Assembly: GCA_963823845.1 (NCBI GenBank)
Contig: CAWGND010000023.1
Span: 124,001-188,000 of the forward strand
Length of the DNA: 64,000 bases
Direction of reading: 5' to 3'
DNA from: Alloacidobacterium sp963823845
GTDB taxonomy: Bacteria; Acidobacteriota; Terriglobia; Terriglobales; Acidobacteriaceae
Part shown: positions 1 through 8,835 of the stretch, in pieces
How positions within the stretch are numbered: the stretch's first letter is position 1
Layout: the number at the start of each line of letters is the position of its first letter
The notes under the pieces: generated by a model
Database searches by the model: none
What the model saw: the letters and a program-made list of their open reading frames with translations, nothing else
Told to the model about the DNA's origin: nothing
Program-made: the position numbers and the translations under genes

Positions 1-1
1 C

Positions 2-931
2 ATCACGCGCGGCTTTGCCAGCATTCCGGAGATCGTCCGCGATTCTTTCGGAACAATCGACAACTTGTATAAGGAAGGCCGCGAAGTCACCGGCCTGGCC
101 ACACACTTCATCGACTTCGACCGCATGACGAGCGGCCTGCAGGCATCGGAGCTGATCATCATTGCTGCGCGCCCGTCGATGGGGAAAACCGCCTGGGCGA
201 TCAACATCGCGCAGAACGCTGCGGTGCAGAGCGGGAAAGTCGTCGCGATCTTTTCGCTTGAAATGTCCAAGGAGTCGCTGCTGCGACGCATGCTGGCTTC
301 GCAGGCGCTGGTCGATTCGCAGAAGATTCAGAAGGGCTTCCTGTTGCGCGAAGACCAGCAAAAGCTCACGCATGCTCTGGAACAGCTTGCCGAGTCAAAG
401 GTCTTCATCGATGACACGCCGGGTATCTCGCTTACAGAGATGCGGGCCAAGGCGCGTCGTCTCCGTCAGCTGAATGGGGCCCTGGATTTGATCGTGGTCG
501 ATTACTTGCAGCTGATGACGGCCAGCTCTATTGGGCCGGGAGCGAAGCGGTATGAGAATCGCACGCAGGAAGTCTCGGCAATTTCGCGTGGATTGAAGGC
601 TCTGGCGAAGGAGTTGCAGGTGCCGGTGATTGCACTTTCGCAGCTGAGCCGTGCCTCCGAGCAGCGCGGAGGAGACAAGAAGCCAATGCTCTCTGACTTG
701 CGCGAATCGGGCTCGATCGAACAGGACGCCGATGTTGTCGCCTTTATTCATCGCGAGGCGTATTACAACCGCGATGAGAATGGCCAACCCGATCCGGACA
801 CCGAGAACAAAGCCGAGATCATCATCGCCAAGCAACGCAACGGCCCGACCGGATCCGTTCATCTTGCATATCTGTCGAAATGCACTCGCTTTGAGAACCT
901 CGCCTATGGTCAGGACGGCGGGGACTACTAG
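2..931 (+). CDS. dnaB: Replicative DNA helicase DnaB, 3' part (5' end outside window)
   Basis: The frame is open from the first bases of the window, so the gene begins upstream and only the C-terminal RecA-like ATPase domain is present. A TTG at 65 is internal: the residues before it (IPEIVRDSFGTIDNLYK) match the DnaB linker region. The Walker A motif ARPSMGKT lies near 167-190 and Walker B LIVVDYLQLM near 487-516. The segment ending in QDADVVAFIHR is typical of the DnaB C-terminus. DnaB is the hexameric helicase that unwinds DNA ahead of the replication fork. A small unknown gene follows 5 bases after the stop. Confidence 0.95.
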   Translation: MTRGFASIPEIVRDSFGTIDNLYKEGREVTGLATHFIDFDRMTSGLQASELIIIAARPSMGKTAWAINIAQNAAVQSGKVVAIFSLEMSKESLLRRMLASQALVDSQKIQKGFLLREDQQKLTHALEQLAESKVFIDDTPGISLTEMRAKARRLRQLNGALDLIVVDYLQLMTASSIGPGAKRYENRTQEVSAISRGLKALAKELQVPVIALSQLSRASEQRGGDKKPMLSDLRESGSIEQDADVVAFIHREAYYNRDENGQPDPDTENKAEIIIAKQRNGPTGSVHLAYLSKCTRFENLAYGQDGGDY

Positions 932-936
932 TCGGA

Positions 937-1143
937 ATGAATTTCTTCGGCGGCGGCATCATTGGATTCTTCTTCGGCTTTGGCTTCGGTGTTGGCTGCG
1001 CGCTGGCGGTGATGTATTCGATCTTTCTCGGCGGCTATCGCAAAGCGATTGAAGATTCGCTGCGCGACGAGAAATCAGAGCGCTACCGCCACTGGTTACC
1101 GAAAATCCAGGCGAAGCTCGCGAAAGAGCGTTTTAAGGCTTGA
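937..1143 (+). CDS. Small membrane protein of unknown function
   Basis: A 68-residue protein starting 5 bases after the dnaB stop, so probably cotranscribed with it. The first 30 residues are very rich in Gly and Phe and form one likely transmembrane helix (IIGFFFGFGFGVGCALAVMY). The rest is a charged tail, probably cytoplasmic. I see no clear Shine-Dalgarno beyond GTCGG, consistent with translational coupling to dnaB. I recognise no family. Its placement is the main reason to believe it is real. Confidence 0.6.
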   Translation: MNFFGGGIIGFFFGFGFGVGCALAVMYSIFLGGYRKAIEDSLRDEKSERYRHWLPKIQAKLAKERFKA

Positions 1144-1317
1144 TTTTCGAATCTGCGGTGTGGGATTATCTCCAGTCCCCCAAGAAGGCACGGGATAAAA
1201 ATTCTCAATACGTTGATGATGGCAGCCGTTATCAACAATTAATTTCCTTCTTTCGCCGCATCTAAGAAAGAAACAACACACGATGTCGAAACACCATTGC
1301 CTTTGAAGGAGATACAG

Positions 1318-1587
1318 ATGCAGGTTTTTTGCCTGGCAACTCTAGAACCAGCTGATGTTCAGTGCAAGGTCTGCGGACAGAACTACGCGCTTTACTTCGA
1401 GTGCAAGTCCCACGAAGAGCGCCAGAAGGCGTTGCAGATGGTCGTAGAGACATTGGACCAGCATCACGCAGACAGCGTTGAGCCCAACGTTCATCCAGAG
1501 AAAGCCTTTAACGTGCCCGCATGGCACGGCCTTCCCCACATGTCAGGCGCGGCCATTCTCGGCGGCGCTCCGCCTTGGGCCGCGTAA
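1318..1587 (+). CDS. Conserved-looking small protein of unknown function
   Basis: An 89-residue protein. The ATG at 1318 is chosen because AAGGAG (1306-1311) sits at ideal distance; a TTG at 1297 in the same frame lacks such a site. The N-terminal part holds a Cys-rich stretch (VQCKVCGQNYALYFECK, with CxxC plus another Cys), which might bind a metal. The C-terminus is Gly/Ala/Pro-rich (GAAILGGAPPWAA). No family is recognised. A hairpin terminator lies 50 bases downstream, supporting expression as a single gene. Confidence 0.65.
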   Translation: MQVFCLATLEPADVQCKVCGQNYALYFECKSHEERQKALQMVVETLDQHHADSVEPNVHPEKAFNVPAWHGLPHMSGAAILGGAPPWAA

Positions 1588-1635
1588 TGCAATAACAAGA
1601 TGTTGTCGTTCCTGAATGAATCAGGCTGGAAACAG

Positions 1636-1660
1636 AAACGCCACCCGAAGGTGGCGTTTT
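1636..1660. terminator. Bidirectional rho-independent terminator
   Basis: A perfect 10-bp stem, AAACGCCACC (1636-1645) with GGTGGCGTTT (1650-1659), closes a CGAA tetraloop. It has T-runs on both strands because the arms begin with A and end with T. It lies between the end of the small gene at 1587 and the end of rpsA at 1683, so it can stop both converging transcripts. Confidence 0.85.
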
Positions 1661-1682
1661 GTATTTGTGCTTGAGCAGCGGC

Positions 1683-3587
1683 TTACTGTTCGCGCTTCCA
1701 GTTCACCAAGTCGCCGAGCGTTGTCGTCGAGCTTGAAACCGGCTGCTTGTAGGCTTCCACCTCTGAGCGGCTGGCTTCCTCGCCTACGGCGCGGAGGCTG
1801 AGTCCGACCTTCTTCTCATCCTGATTCATCTTGATGATCTTAAAGTCGTGCTCCTGACCTGCTTCGAGCTTGACGGGGGCGCCGTGCCCATCGGTGGCCT
1901 CGGAGACGTGGCACAGACCCTCAACACCCTCGGCGATCTCGACGAATGAGCCGAACTGCGCCGACCGCAGGACTTTACCGCGGACAACGTCGCCTACGCG
2001 ATGCTGGGCAAAGAATGTCTCCCAGACATCGGGCTGAAGCTGCTTGATGCCGAGCGAGAGGCGGCGGTTTTCCGGCTCTACGCCGAGCACAACAGCGCGG
2101 ACTTTTTCACCCTTCTTCAGTACTTCTGAAGGATGCTTGACGCGCTTGGTCCAGCTCAGATTCGAGACGTGCACCAGACCATCGATGCCGTCTTCGATCT
2201 CGATGAAAGCGCCGAAGTCGGTCAGGTTGCGAACGCGGCCTTCGACGTGGGTGCCTGCCGGGTAGCGCTCGACCAGGTGCTCCCATGGATTTTCGAGGAG
2301 CTGCTTCATGCCCAAAGAAATGCGGCGGTCGTTTGGGTTGACGGCAAGGATCACCGTCTCAACTTCATCGCCCGGCTTGACCAGCTTCGACGGATGCTTC
2401 ATCCGCTTTGACCATGTCATCTCCGAAACGTGAACGAGGCCCTCGATGCCCTGTTCCAGCTCAACGAATGCGCCGTAGTCAGTCACGCTGAGGACGCGAC
2501 CACGCACGCGGGCGCCAATCGGATAGCGCTCCACGGCATCGAGCCACGGATCAGGCGTCAGCTGCTTGAAGCCCAGCGAGACGCGCTGCTTGTCTTTGTC
2601 GAACTTCAGGACCTTAACCTGAATTTCATCGCCGACGTTGACCAGATCGCGCGGGTGCGTAAGGCGACCCCATGACATATCGGTGATATGCAGGAGGCCG
2701 TCAATGCCGCCAAGGTCAACGAATGCGCCGTAATCGGTCAGGTTCTTGACCGTACCGGTCAGAATGCTGCCCTCTTCCAAGTGCTCCATTGTCTTGGAGC
2801 GCTTCGAGGTCTGCTCTTCTTCCAGAATCTCCTTGCGGGAGACGACCACGTTGCCGCGCTTCTTGTTCAGCTTGATGACGCGGATCTCGATCTGCTGGCC
2901 GATGTAGGCGTCAAGATTTCGCACGGGCCTGATTTCCAGTTGCGAGCCGGGCAGGAACGCCTTGATGCCGATATCGACAGTTAGGCCGCCCTTCACGCGT
3001 CCAAGAACCGTACCCGTAACGATGGTCTTTTCGTTCGCAGCTTTCTCGATCGTGTCCCATACGCGGTGCCGCTGTGCCTTCTCATAGCTCAGCAGGTAGC
3101 CGCCTTCAGCCTCTTCGCGCTCGATGACGACTTCAACGGCGTCGCCGGGATGCAGCTTGGGCTGACCTGTGTGGTCAACCACCTGCTCGAGGGGAATCAG
3201 ACCTTCCGACTTCAGACCGACGTCGACGACGACATGCTTATCGGTCAGCTTGATTACTGTGCCGGACACGACGTGGCTATCGTCAAACGCCTGGGCTGCT
3301 GCTTCAGCAGCCTGCTCGCGGTCAAAGGACTCGAGCACGGCGGCAAAATCTTCCATGCTGTTCAGGTCAGCCCCGTCTTCAACGTGGTCAGACGCGACAG
3401 CAACAGAGTGCGCAGTCTCAAAGGAGGTTGATTCGTTGGAGGAGGGTTCTGCGGAAATGGCTTCCGGGTTATGGGTGATTTCGATGGACGGCTCAACGTG
3501 CTCCGTCACTGCTTCCAGCGTTGGGGTTTCGAGTTCGGTGTTCAGAGGGTTGCTCTCGGTTTGTTCAGGATTTAGGACGTCTGCCAT
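1683..3587 (-). CDS. rpsA: 30S ribosomal protein S1
   Basis: A 634-residue protein with six consecutive S1 (OB-fold) repeats from about residue 105 to 605, each with the SGTV/GxV...DYGAFVDL...GLxHxS pattern. S1 binds mRNA leader regions on the small ribosomal subunit and helps initiation. An acidic, low-complexity extension of about 100 residues precedes the first repeat and makes the protein longer than the 550-560 residues typical of enterobacterial S1. The start lacks a clear Shine-Dalgarno site, as is known for rpsA in other bacteria. A good sigma-70-type promoter lies about 280 bases upstream, giving a long leader. Confidence 0.96.
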   Translation of the reverse strand: MADVLNPEQTESNPLNTELETPTLEAVTEHVEPSIEITHNPEAISAEPSSNESTSFETAHSVAVASDHVEDGADLNSMEDFAAVLESFDREQAAEAAAQAFDDSHVVSGTVIKLTDKHVVVDVGLKSEGLIPLEQVVDHTGQPKLHPGDAVEVVIEREEAEGGYLLSYEKAQRHRVWDTIEKAANEKTIVTGTVLGRVKGGLTVDIGIKAFLPGSQLEIRPVRNLDAYIGQQIEIRVIKLNKKRGNVVVSRKEILEEEQTSKRSKTMEHLEEGSILTGTVKNLTDYGAFVDLGGIDGLLHITDMSWGRLTHPRDLVNVGDEIQVKVLKFDKDKQRVSLGFKQLTPDPWLDAVERYPIGARVRGRVLSVTDYGAFVELEQGIEGLVHVSEMTWSKRMKHPSKLVKPGDEVETVILAVNPNDRRISLGMKQLLENPWEHLVERYPAGTHVEGRVRNLTDFGAFIEIEDGIDGLVHVSNLSWTKRVKHPSEVLKKGEKVRAVVLGVEPENRRLSLGIKQLQPDVWETFFAQHRVGDVVRGKVLRSAQFGSFVEIAEGVEGLCHVSEATDGHGAPVKLEAGQEHDFKIIKMNQDEKKVGLSLRAVGEEASRSEVEAYKQPVSSSTTTLGDLVNWKREQ

Positions 3588-4035
3588 AACAGCCAGCTCA
3601 ACTGGGACTCAGGGTCGGCGGGCCCGAAGTTCCGCCTCTGCAGGTGCTGCAGATTTCTTCGCTCATAGCTTTAGATTCAGGCTGGTTCGCGAAGATTCGG
3701 GAATCGTCGCACCGGATGCCAAGCGCTGTACGGAAGGTCTCAGTAGAAGACTAGGGGCGTTCGAACAACTCAGTCTCCGTTTTGGGAACATCCGCCAGGC
3801 AGGAACATGCAGGAACGGCAATTACAGGTCTACGCTCGAATCCCGCGCACTTAGACCCATTAAAAATAGGATAGAACTGTGTGCTAAGCATGTCAATTCA
3901 TTCCCCTTAGATTCACGAAGTTGCAACAGACGGAACTGGCTTTACATGGGTGTAATGACCCCTTAACAGGAATTGCACTTGCTTTGGTGCAATATGCGCC
4001 AGCACAACGTAAAAGAAGCTATTCCGGCAGTAGCT
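3588..4035. other. Intergenic region holding the rpsA leader and promoter
   Basis: This 448-base stretch lies between the rpsA start and the recQ stop. It contains the rpsA promoter (3868-3896) and a predicted untranslated leader of roughly 270 bases. I see no convincing gene in it; open frames on the plus strand are antisense to rpsA and have no coding character. Confidence 0.7.
3868..3896 (-). promoter_or_regulatory. Sigma-70-type promoter of rpsA
   Basis: On the minus strand TTGACA (3896-3891) is followed by a 17-base spacer and TATCCT (3873-3868). The -35 is perfect and the -10 matches four of six. The transcript would start near 3861 and carry a leader of about 270 bases before the rpsA start codon. 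Confidence 0.75.
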
Positions 4036-6072
4036 TTATGCTTCAGCACAGATTGCGCAGACCGCAGCGCCGAACTTTGCTACCTTCGCCGGTCCGATGC
4101 CGTTCACGGCAAGCAAGTCTTCTTCCGTTCGCGGACGCTCCGCCACGATGGCGCGTAGCGTGCGGTCAGAGAAGACGAAGAATGGAGGCTGGCCCAGCCT
4201 GCCGGATTCCTCACGCCGCCACGCGCGCAGTTTTTCTTCAAGTGCGGCGGCTTCGGCAGACAGCGGCGCTTCGGCTTTTGGCTCTTTGCGCTTTTTCTCG
4301 CGCTTGGCCGGTTGCGTAGAAGCGTTTTCGCTGCTGTCGCGCATCAGAATACCGGCGTTATCGCCTTCGCTTAGATCGTCGCCATCCCGTGTCAGACTGG
4401 CCTTGCGATACGCGATACTGCGGCCGTCTTTCTCAAAGCTGGCCTCTTCGATGGCCAGGAAACCCGCGCCACTCATCGCTCCCAGCAGGTCTTCGAATTG
4501 GTCGCGGCTCATCTTGTTGGTGGCACATAGCTCCTGATGCAGCTTGCCGGTCGATTTCGATCCGCCGAAACGCAAGGCTCGCGCAACCGCAAAAACCAGC
4601 GCGTTCTCGATTTTATCCAAGGGCCGGAACCGCTGCGCGATGGCGCGTTCCGGCGAGCAGACATCACACTGGCCGCAGGCGTGGCGGCCATCATCCTCGT
4701 CGCCGAAGTGTCGTACTAGCTGCGCCATGCGGCATTGGTGCGACTCGGCGTAGCGCATCACGCGATCGAGCTGCGCCATGCGCAGGTTCGATTGCGAAAG
4801 ATAAGGCTGTCGCCAGCCCGGGTCGCCCTGAACCACATTGCCGTCGTAGTCGATGTGCGCGCCGCCGTGGGTCATCAGCTTGTCGAGGGCGGTCGCAAAT
4901 ATTTCGCCCTCGAGCTTCGACTTGAGCAGTTCAGCCAGTTCGTCTTTGTGGCGCGGTCTCGCTTCGAGCCTACGAAAGATGAGGTCGAGTTCGTCGACGG
5001 GAGGGTAGTCGCGTTCGTAGAAGAAATCGTGCGTTCTCCGGTCCGCGTAGGAGTGCATCAGGATCGTGCGGCTGGGCTTTCCGTCGCGACCAGCGCGGCC
5101 AATCTCCTGGTAATAGGCTTCAAGACTTGCCGGAAGCGCGGTGTGGATCACCGTCCGCACATCCGGCTTGTCGATGCCCATGCCGAAGGCAATTGTCGCG
5201 ACGACGGTTTCCAGTTTCCCGGCAAGAAATTCACGCTGGACGCGCTCGCGATGGTCCGGTACCAGCCCGGCGTGATAGGCAGCAGACGAGAAGCTTCGTG
5301 AAAGCTCCTCCGCTAGCGTTTCCGCCTCCTTGCGTGTCGGGGCATAGACGATCGCAGGCCGCCGCTCTTCGGGCGTCAAGAGCGTCAGAGCCAGCTGCGA
5401 GCGCTTCGGTTTTGAAACCTCCACGACCTCGACTGCCAGATTGCTCCGCCGGAAGCCATGAATGAAGCGCGCTGGCTGCTGCAGCTGAAGCTGTGCCGCG
5501 ATGTCATCCTGGACAATAGGCGTCGCGGTTGCCGTAAGCGCAATAACTGGAGCGGGCCGCAGCGCTGGCAGATAGCCGCCCAGCAGACGATAGTCAGGCC
5601 GGAAGTCGTGTCCCCATTGCGAGATGCAGTGTGCCTCGTCAATCGCGATCAGCGCGGGCTTGCGTTTGGCCAGCATCTCCGGGAAGCCCGGCACGCGCAG
5701 ACGCTCCGGCGCGATGAAAAGAAAATCCAGGGCACCGCGCAAATATTCGCGGGAAGCCTGTCGTGATCGTTCGCGGTCAAGGCCGGAATGAATTCTCGCC
5801 GCCTTCAATCCTAGATCGCCTAGCTTCGAAGCCTGATCGTCCATTAGCGCGATCAGCGGACTGATGACGAGCGCTGTCCCACCCCGGGCGATGGCAGGCA
5901 GCTGGTAGCAGAGTGACTTGCCCGCGCCGGTTGGCATCACGAGGAGCACATCGCGTCCATCGACCGCCGCACGGCACACTGCCTCCTGATTTGCCCGGAA
6001 TGAAGAGAAACCAAAAGTGCGGGCCAGAAGCTCTGTCAGTTGTTCCGAGGACATGAATCCAGTATGCGGCAT
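4036..6072 (-). CDS. recQ: ATP-dependent DNA helicase RecQ
   Basis: A 678-residue superfamily 2 helicase. In order: the Q-motif region (FGFSSFRANQEAV), Walker A (PTGAGKSLCYQLPA), DEAH box, helicase C-terminal domain with QEIGRAGRDG, the RQC zinc-binding Cys set (CRMAQLVRHFGD...CGQCDVC), and a C-terminal HRDC domain (AIVAERPRTEEDLLAVNGIG). RecQ unwinds DNA in recombination and fork repair. An alternative start at 6054 (MSSEQL) is equally plausible; neither has an obvious Shine-Dalgarno. The gene is divergent from the HIT gene, whose start is only 21 bases away. Confidence 0.95.
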   Translation of the reverse strand: MPHTGFMSSEQLTELLARTFGFSSFRANQEAVCRAAVDGRDVLLVMPTGAGKSLCYQLPAIARGGTALVISPLIALMDDQASKLGDLGLKAARIHSGLDRERSRQASREYLRGALDFLFIAPERLRVPGFPEMLAKRKPALIAIDEAHCISQWGHDFRPDYRLLGGYLPALRPAPVIALTATATPIVQDDIAAQLQLQQPARFIHGFRRSNLAVEVVEVSKPKRSQLALTLLTPEERRPAIVYAPTRKEAETLAEELSRSFSSAAYHAGLVPDHRERVQREFLAGKLETVVATIAFGMGIDKPDVRTVIHTALPASLEAYYQEIGRAGRDGKPSRTILMHSYADRRTHDFFYERDYPPVDELDLIFRRLEARPRHKDELAELLKSKLEGEIFATALDKLMTHGGAHIDYDGNVVQGDPGWRQPYLSQSNLRMAQLDRVMRYAESHQCRMAQLVRHFGDEDDGRHACGQCDVCSPERAIAQRFRPLDKIENALVFAVARALRFGGSKSTGKLHQELCATNKMSRDQFEDLLGAMSGAGFLAIEEASFEKDGRSIAYRKASLTRDGDDLSEGDNAGILMRDSSENASTQPAKREKKRKEPKAEAPLSAEAAALEEKLRAWRREESGRLGQPPFFVFSDRTLRAIVAERPRTEEDLLAVNGIGPAKVAKFGAAVCAICAEA

Positions 6073-6093
6073 CAGTCGCTATACTGGTCGCCT

Positions 6094-6663
6094 ATGGACC
6101 ATCTGTGGACACCCTGGCGTTACACCTATGTCACAGCTTCCGACAATACCGAGCGCCAGGGCGTGGCCGACGAGCTGGCTGCGTGGCCGGGCGATAAGGG
6201 CTGCGTCTTCTGCAACCTGATGGCCGCGGTGGAATACGCCGAATCCCATGGCATGGCGAGCGCACAGGCCGAGAAGGCTGCGCTCATCGTCCATCGCAGC
6301 GAGAACACCTACGTTGTCCTCAACCGGTTTCCCTATACCTCGGGACACGTCATGGTCCTGCCGTACGCGCACGAAAGTTCGCTCGCTGCCCTGCCTGCTG
6401 TTGTTGCCCACGAATTGATGGACACAGCGCAGCGACTGGAAGCCGTACTCGGCGAGACCTATCGTCCTGACGGCGTTAATATGGGCTTGAATCTGGGCAA
6501 AGCCGCAGGAGCAGGGGTTCAGGGTCATTTGCATCTGCACATTCTTCCGCGCTGGACCGGCGATACCAATTTCATGACCGTAGTCGGCGAAACGCGTGTA
6601 CTGCCCGAAGACCTCGAAACCACCTGGCAGCGTGTCCGGGAGAACTTCCTGAGAAGCGCCTGA
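6094..6663 (+). CDS. HIT-family nucleotide hydrolase/phosphorylase
   Basis: A 189-residue protein starting MDHLWTPWRYTYV, a start typical of this HIT subgroup. The catalytic histidine triad HLHLHILPRW lies near residues 148-157, and VLNRFPYTSGHVMVLP is the conserved substrate-binding strand region. A CxxC (CVFCNL) near residue 42 may be part of a structural zinc site. HIT proteins cleave dinucleoside polyphosphates such as Ap4A or related nucleotide conjugates; the exact substrate cannot be read from sequence. A TATACT at 6079-6084 sits only 9 bases before the ATG, so the transcript may be almost leaderless. Confidence 0.9.
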   Translation: MDHLWTPWRYTYVTASDNTERQGVADELAAWPGDKGCVFCNLMAAVEYAESHGMASAQAEKAALIVHRSENTYVVLNRFPYTSGHVMVLPYAHESSLAALPAVVAHELMDTAQRLEAVLGETYRPDGVNMGLNLGKAAGAGVQGHLHLHILPRWTGDTNFMTVVGETRVLPEDLETTWQRVRENFLRSA

Positions 6664-6754
6664 GCGAGGAAAGACACCTCTGCTCGTCCGGCTACTTTGG
6701 CATCCAATCGTAAATGGGCTTGGATCGCGGCCCTAAATTTTCGGGAGGTACAAC

Positions 6755-7012
6755 ATGCCAAGAAACGCCGTGAAGAAAAGCCAGAAGGCCGAGGAACACG
6801 CCTCGGCGAAACGATCGGCTCCGACGAGCGTGCAACCCGCGCATACGCCGGTGCAGGCGGAAGAAGCACATCTGACTGGAGCCGGCAGCAATGAGCTGCA
6901 CCGCCTGCTCAGGCAGAATCTGGAGGAGGGAACGGCCGAGCGCCATCCCGATCTGCCGGCAGGGCAGCACTCGACGGGGTCGTTTACTGGCGAGAACGAA
7001 AAGAAGAAATAG
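6755..7012 (+). CDS. Small hydrophilic protein of unknown function
   Basis: An 85-residue, highly charged protein without hydrophobic segments, probably disordered, beginning MPRNAVKKSQKAEEHAS and ending GENEKKK. The start is supported by GGGAGG about 6 bases upstream of the ATG. It ends 3 bases before the convergent rmuC stop. No family is recognised. It could be a small DNA- or RNA-associated protein given its basic N-terminus, but this is a guess. Confidence 0.6.
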   Translation: MPRNAVKKSQKAEEHASAKRSAPTSVQPAHTPVQAEEAHLTGAGSNELHRLLRQNLEEGTAERHPDLPAGQHSTGSFTGENEKKK

Positions 7013-7015
7013 CGA

Positions 7016-8398
7016 TTATTCGAGCCTGGGAAAGAGAGAGTCGCTCGGCTCCTCTTCTTTCTTCTCTGTCTTCCAGTCCTCTGCCTGTAGTTCGCGCGTT
7101 ACAGCTTCGAGCATATCGATCTCTGGCAGTTCTTCCTGGCCGATATGAAGCTCGTGCAGTTTGCGCGCATAGGTAAAGACGCTTCCTCTGCCTTCCACGC
7201 TGCCGATCAGGTTGTTGTAGTGCCTGACGGTGCTGGTTAAGGCGTTGCCCATCCGAGTGAAGTGCTCTTGCGTCGTTGCCAGCTTGTCGTAGAGCTTTTC
7301 GCCTACTTCGCGAATCGCCAGCGCATTCTTCGTAACCTCAAGCTGCTGCCATCCGTAAGCAACGGCCCGGAGCAACGCAATGAGTGTCGTTGGCGTGGCA
7401 AGAATGACATTCGATGTGCTCCCGAATTCGATCAGGCCGGGGTCTTGTTCAAGCGCCGCGCTGAAAAGGACCTCGCTTGAAAGAAAACAGACGACGAAGT
7501 CAGGACTGTTCTTAAATTGTTTCCAATAGGACTTTGCCGACAGGGCGGTCAGATGCTCGCGAACGCGCGTGGCATGCGCCGTGAGCTTAAGGGCGCGGGT
7601 CGTTTCGTCGGATGTGCTCATGGCATCGAGAAAAGCGTCGAAGGGCGTCTTCACATCAATGACAATCGTTCGCTCATTCGGCAGGTGAATCACGCAATCT
7701 GGTTTGATTGAACCTTCGTCGCCGCGCACGAAAACTTCCATGTCAAACGAGGCGTGCTCCACCATGCCCGCGAATTCGATGCAGCGTTTGAGCTGCAGTT
7801 CGCCCCAGTTGCCACGTATTTTGGGTGCTCGTAATGCCGAAATAAGCTGGGATGTCTCACGGCGCAGGTCCGCATGCGAACTTTGCATTCCTTCGATCAG
7901 GCCTTTGAGGGATTGATACGCGCCCTCGCGCTTGACCTCGAGTTCCTGAGTGCCCCGCTGGAGTTTGTCGAGCGTCTCACGCACGGGTTTCAGCAGGTTT
8001 TCAATTGCCGTTTCTTTCTGATCGAGCTGGTTTCCGGATGCCTGCTGCTGCTTACCCAGCTCCTGGCGCGCCAGCTGGAGAAATGCCTGACTGTTTTCAT
8101 TCAAAACGCGCGCCGCGGCGCTGCGGAAGGTTTCTTCCAGCGTCGTACGCGCCTGCTTCAACGACTCCTGTTCTGCCGTGAGCCGTTCTTCCAGACGGGC
8201 TTTTTCCACGCTCAGTGCCGAGGCATCCTTTTGCGATTGCTCCAGCAGGATCTCGCGTCGGGCAAGCTGCGCGGCCAATTCCTCACTTTTCTGCTTCTCC
8301 GCGAGAATCCTGGCGCCAACGCCTTGATGGCGAATCCAATAACCTAAGGCCGTCCCGACAAGAAGGGCGATTACAACGAAAACTACAGCAAGAGGCAT
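7016..8398 (-). CDS. rmuC: DNA recombination protein RmuC
   Basis: A protein of about 460 residues with an N-terminal transmembrane helix (MPLAVVFVVIALLVGTALGYW), a long coiled coil to about residue 190, then the RmuC nuclease-like core (SALRAPKIRGNWGELQLKR; PDCVIHLPNERTIVIDVKTP; YDKLATTQEHFTRMG). RmuC limits recombination at inverted repeats and is proposed to be a membrane-tethered nuclease. The ATG at 8398 is preferred because it starts exactly at the membrane helix; a GTG at 8434 would add twelve residues. Confidence 0.92.
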   Translation of the reverse strand: MPLAVVFVVIALLVGTALGYWIRHQGVGARILAEKQKSEELAAQLARREILLEQSQKDASALSVEKARLEERLTAEQESLKQARTTLEETFRSAAARVLNENSQAFLQLARQELGKQQQASGNQLDQKETAIENLLKPVRETLDKLQRGTQELEVKREGAYQSLKGLIEGMQSSHADLRRETSQLISALRAPKIRGNWGELQLKRCIEFAGMVEHASFDMEVFVRGDEGSIKPDCVIHLPNERTIVIDVKTPFDAFLDAMSTSDETTRALKLTAHATRVREHLTALSAKSYWKQFKNSPDFVVCFLSSEVLFSAALEQDPGLIEFGSTSNVILATPTTLIALLRAVAYGWQQLEVTKNALAIREVGEKLYDKLATTQEHFTRMGNALTSTVRHYNNLIGSVEGRGSVFTYARKLHELHIGQEELPEIDMLEAVTRELQAEDWKTEKKEEEPSDSLFPRLE

Positions 8399-8590
8399 AA
8401 CGAATATACTGCCACTGAAAGGCAAACAAAGCACAGGTCGAGATCATTCCGCCCTCTCTCGCGCTTTACATGCTCTTAGGGCCTCAGTAGACTTGAAATT
8501 TCGGAGTGTGCTCGTGGTGTGTCCTGCCGAGGGGGCATCTCATCCGAAGGAATTCACGATTTTTGCCGTATTGATGGATAGGAGAAACGC

Positions 8591-8833
8591 ATGGCAGTGG
8601 AAGAAAAAGTAAAACAGATCATCGTCGAACAGCTTCAGGTCGACGAAGCCGAAGTGACGCCCAGCGCATCTTTTCAGGAAGACCTTGGCGCCGATTCGCT
8701 GGATGTCGTCGAGCTGGTGATGCAGTTCGAGGAAGCCTTCGATCTTGAGATTCCCGACGAGGATGCCGAGAAGATCAAGACGGTGAAGGACGCCATCGAC
8801 TACATCGAGAAGAACGCGAAAGGCGGCAAGTAA
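8591..8833 (+). CDS. acpP: Acyl carrier protein
   Basis: An 80-residue acidic protein. Ser36 in GADSLDVVELV is the 4'-phosphopantetheine attachment site. A Shine-Dalgarno AGGAG lies 8 bases before the ATG. ACP carries growing acyl chains in type II fatty-acid synthesis. fabF starts 3 bases after its stop, the common acpP-fabF arrangement. Confidence 0.97.
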   Translation: MAVEEKVKQIIVEQLQVDEAEVTPSASFQEDLGADSLDVVELVMQFEEAFDLEIPDEDAEKIKTVKDAIDYIEKNAKGGK

Positions 8834-8835
8834 CT

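Noticed and set aside
3169..3966. Open frame of 265 codons on the plus strand
   Set aside because: Covers the rpsA start and promoter on the other strand; Ser/Arg-rich low-complexity product.
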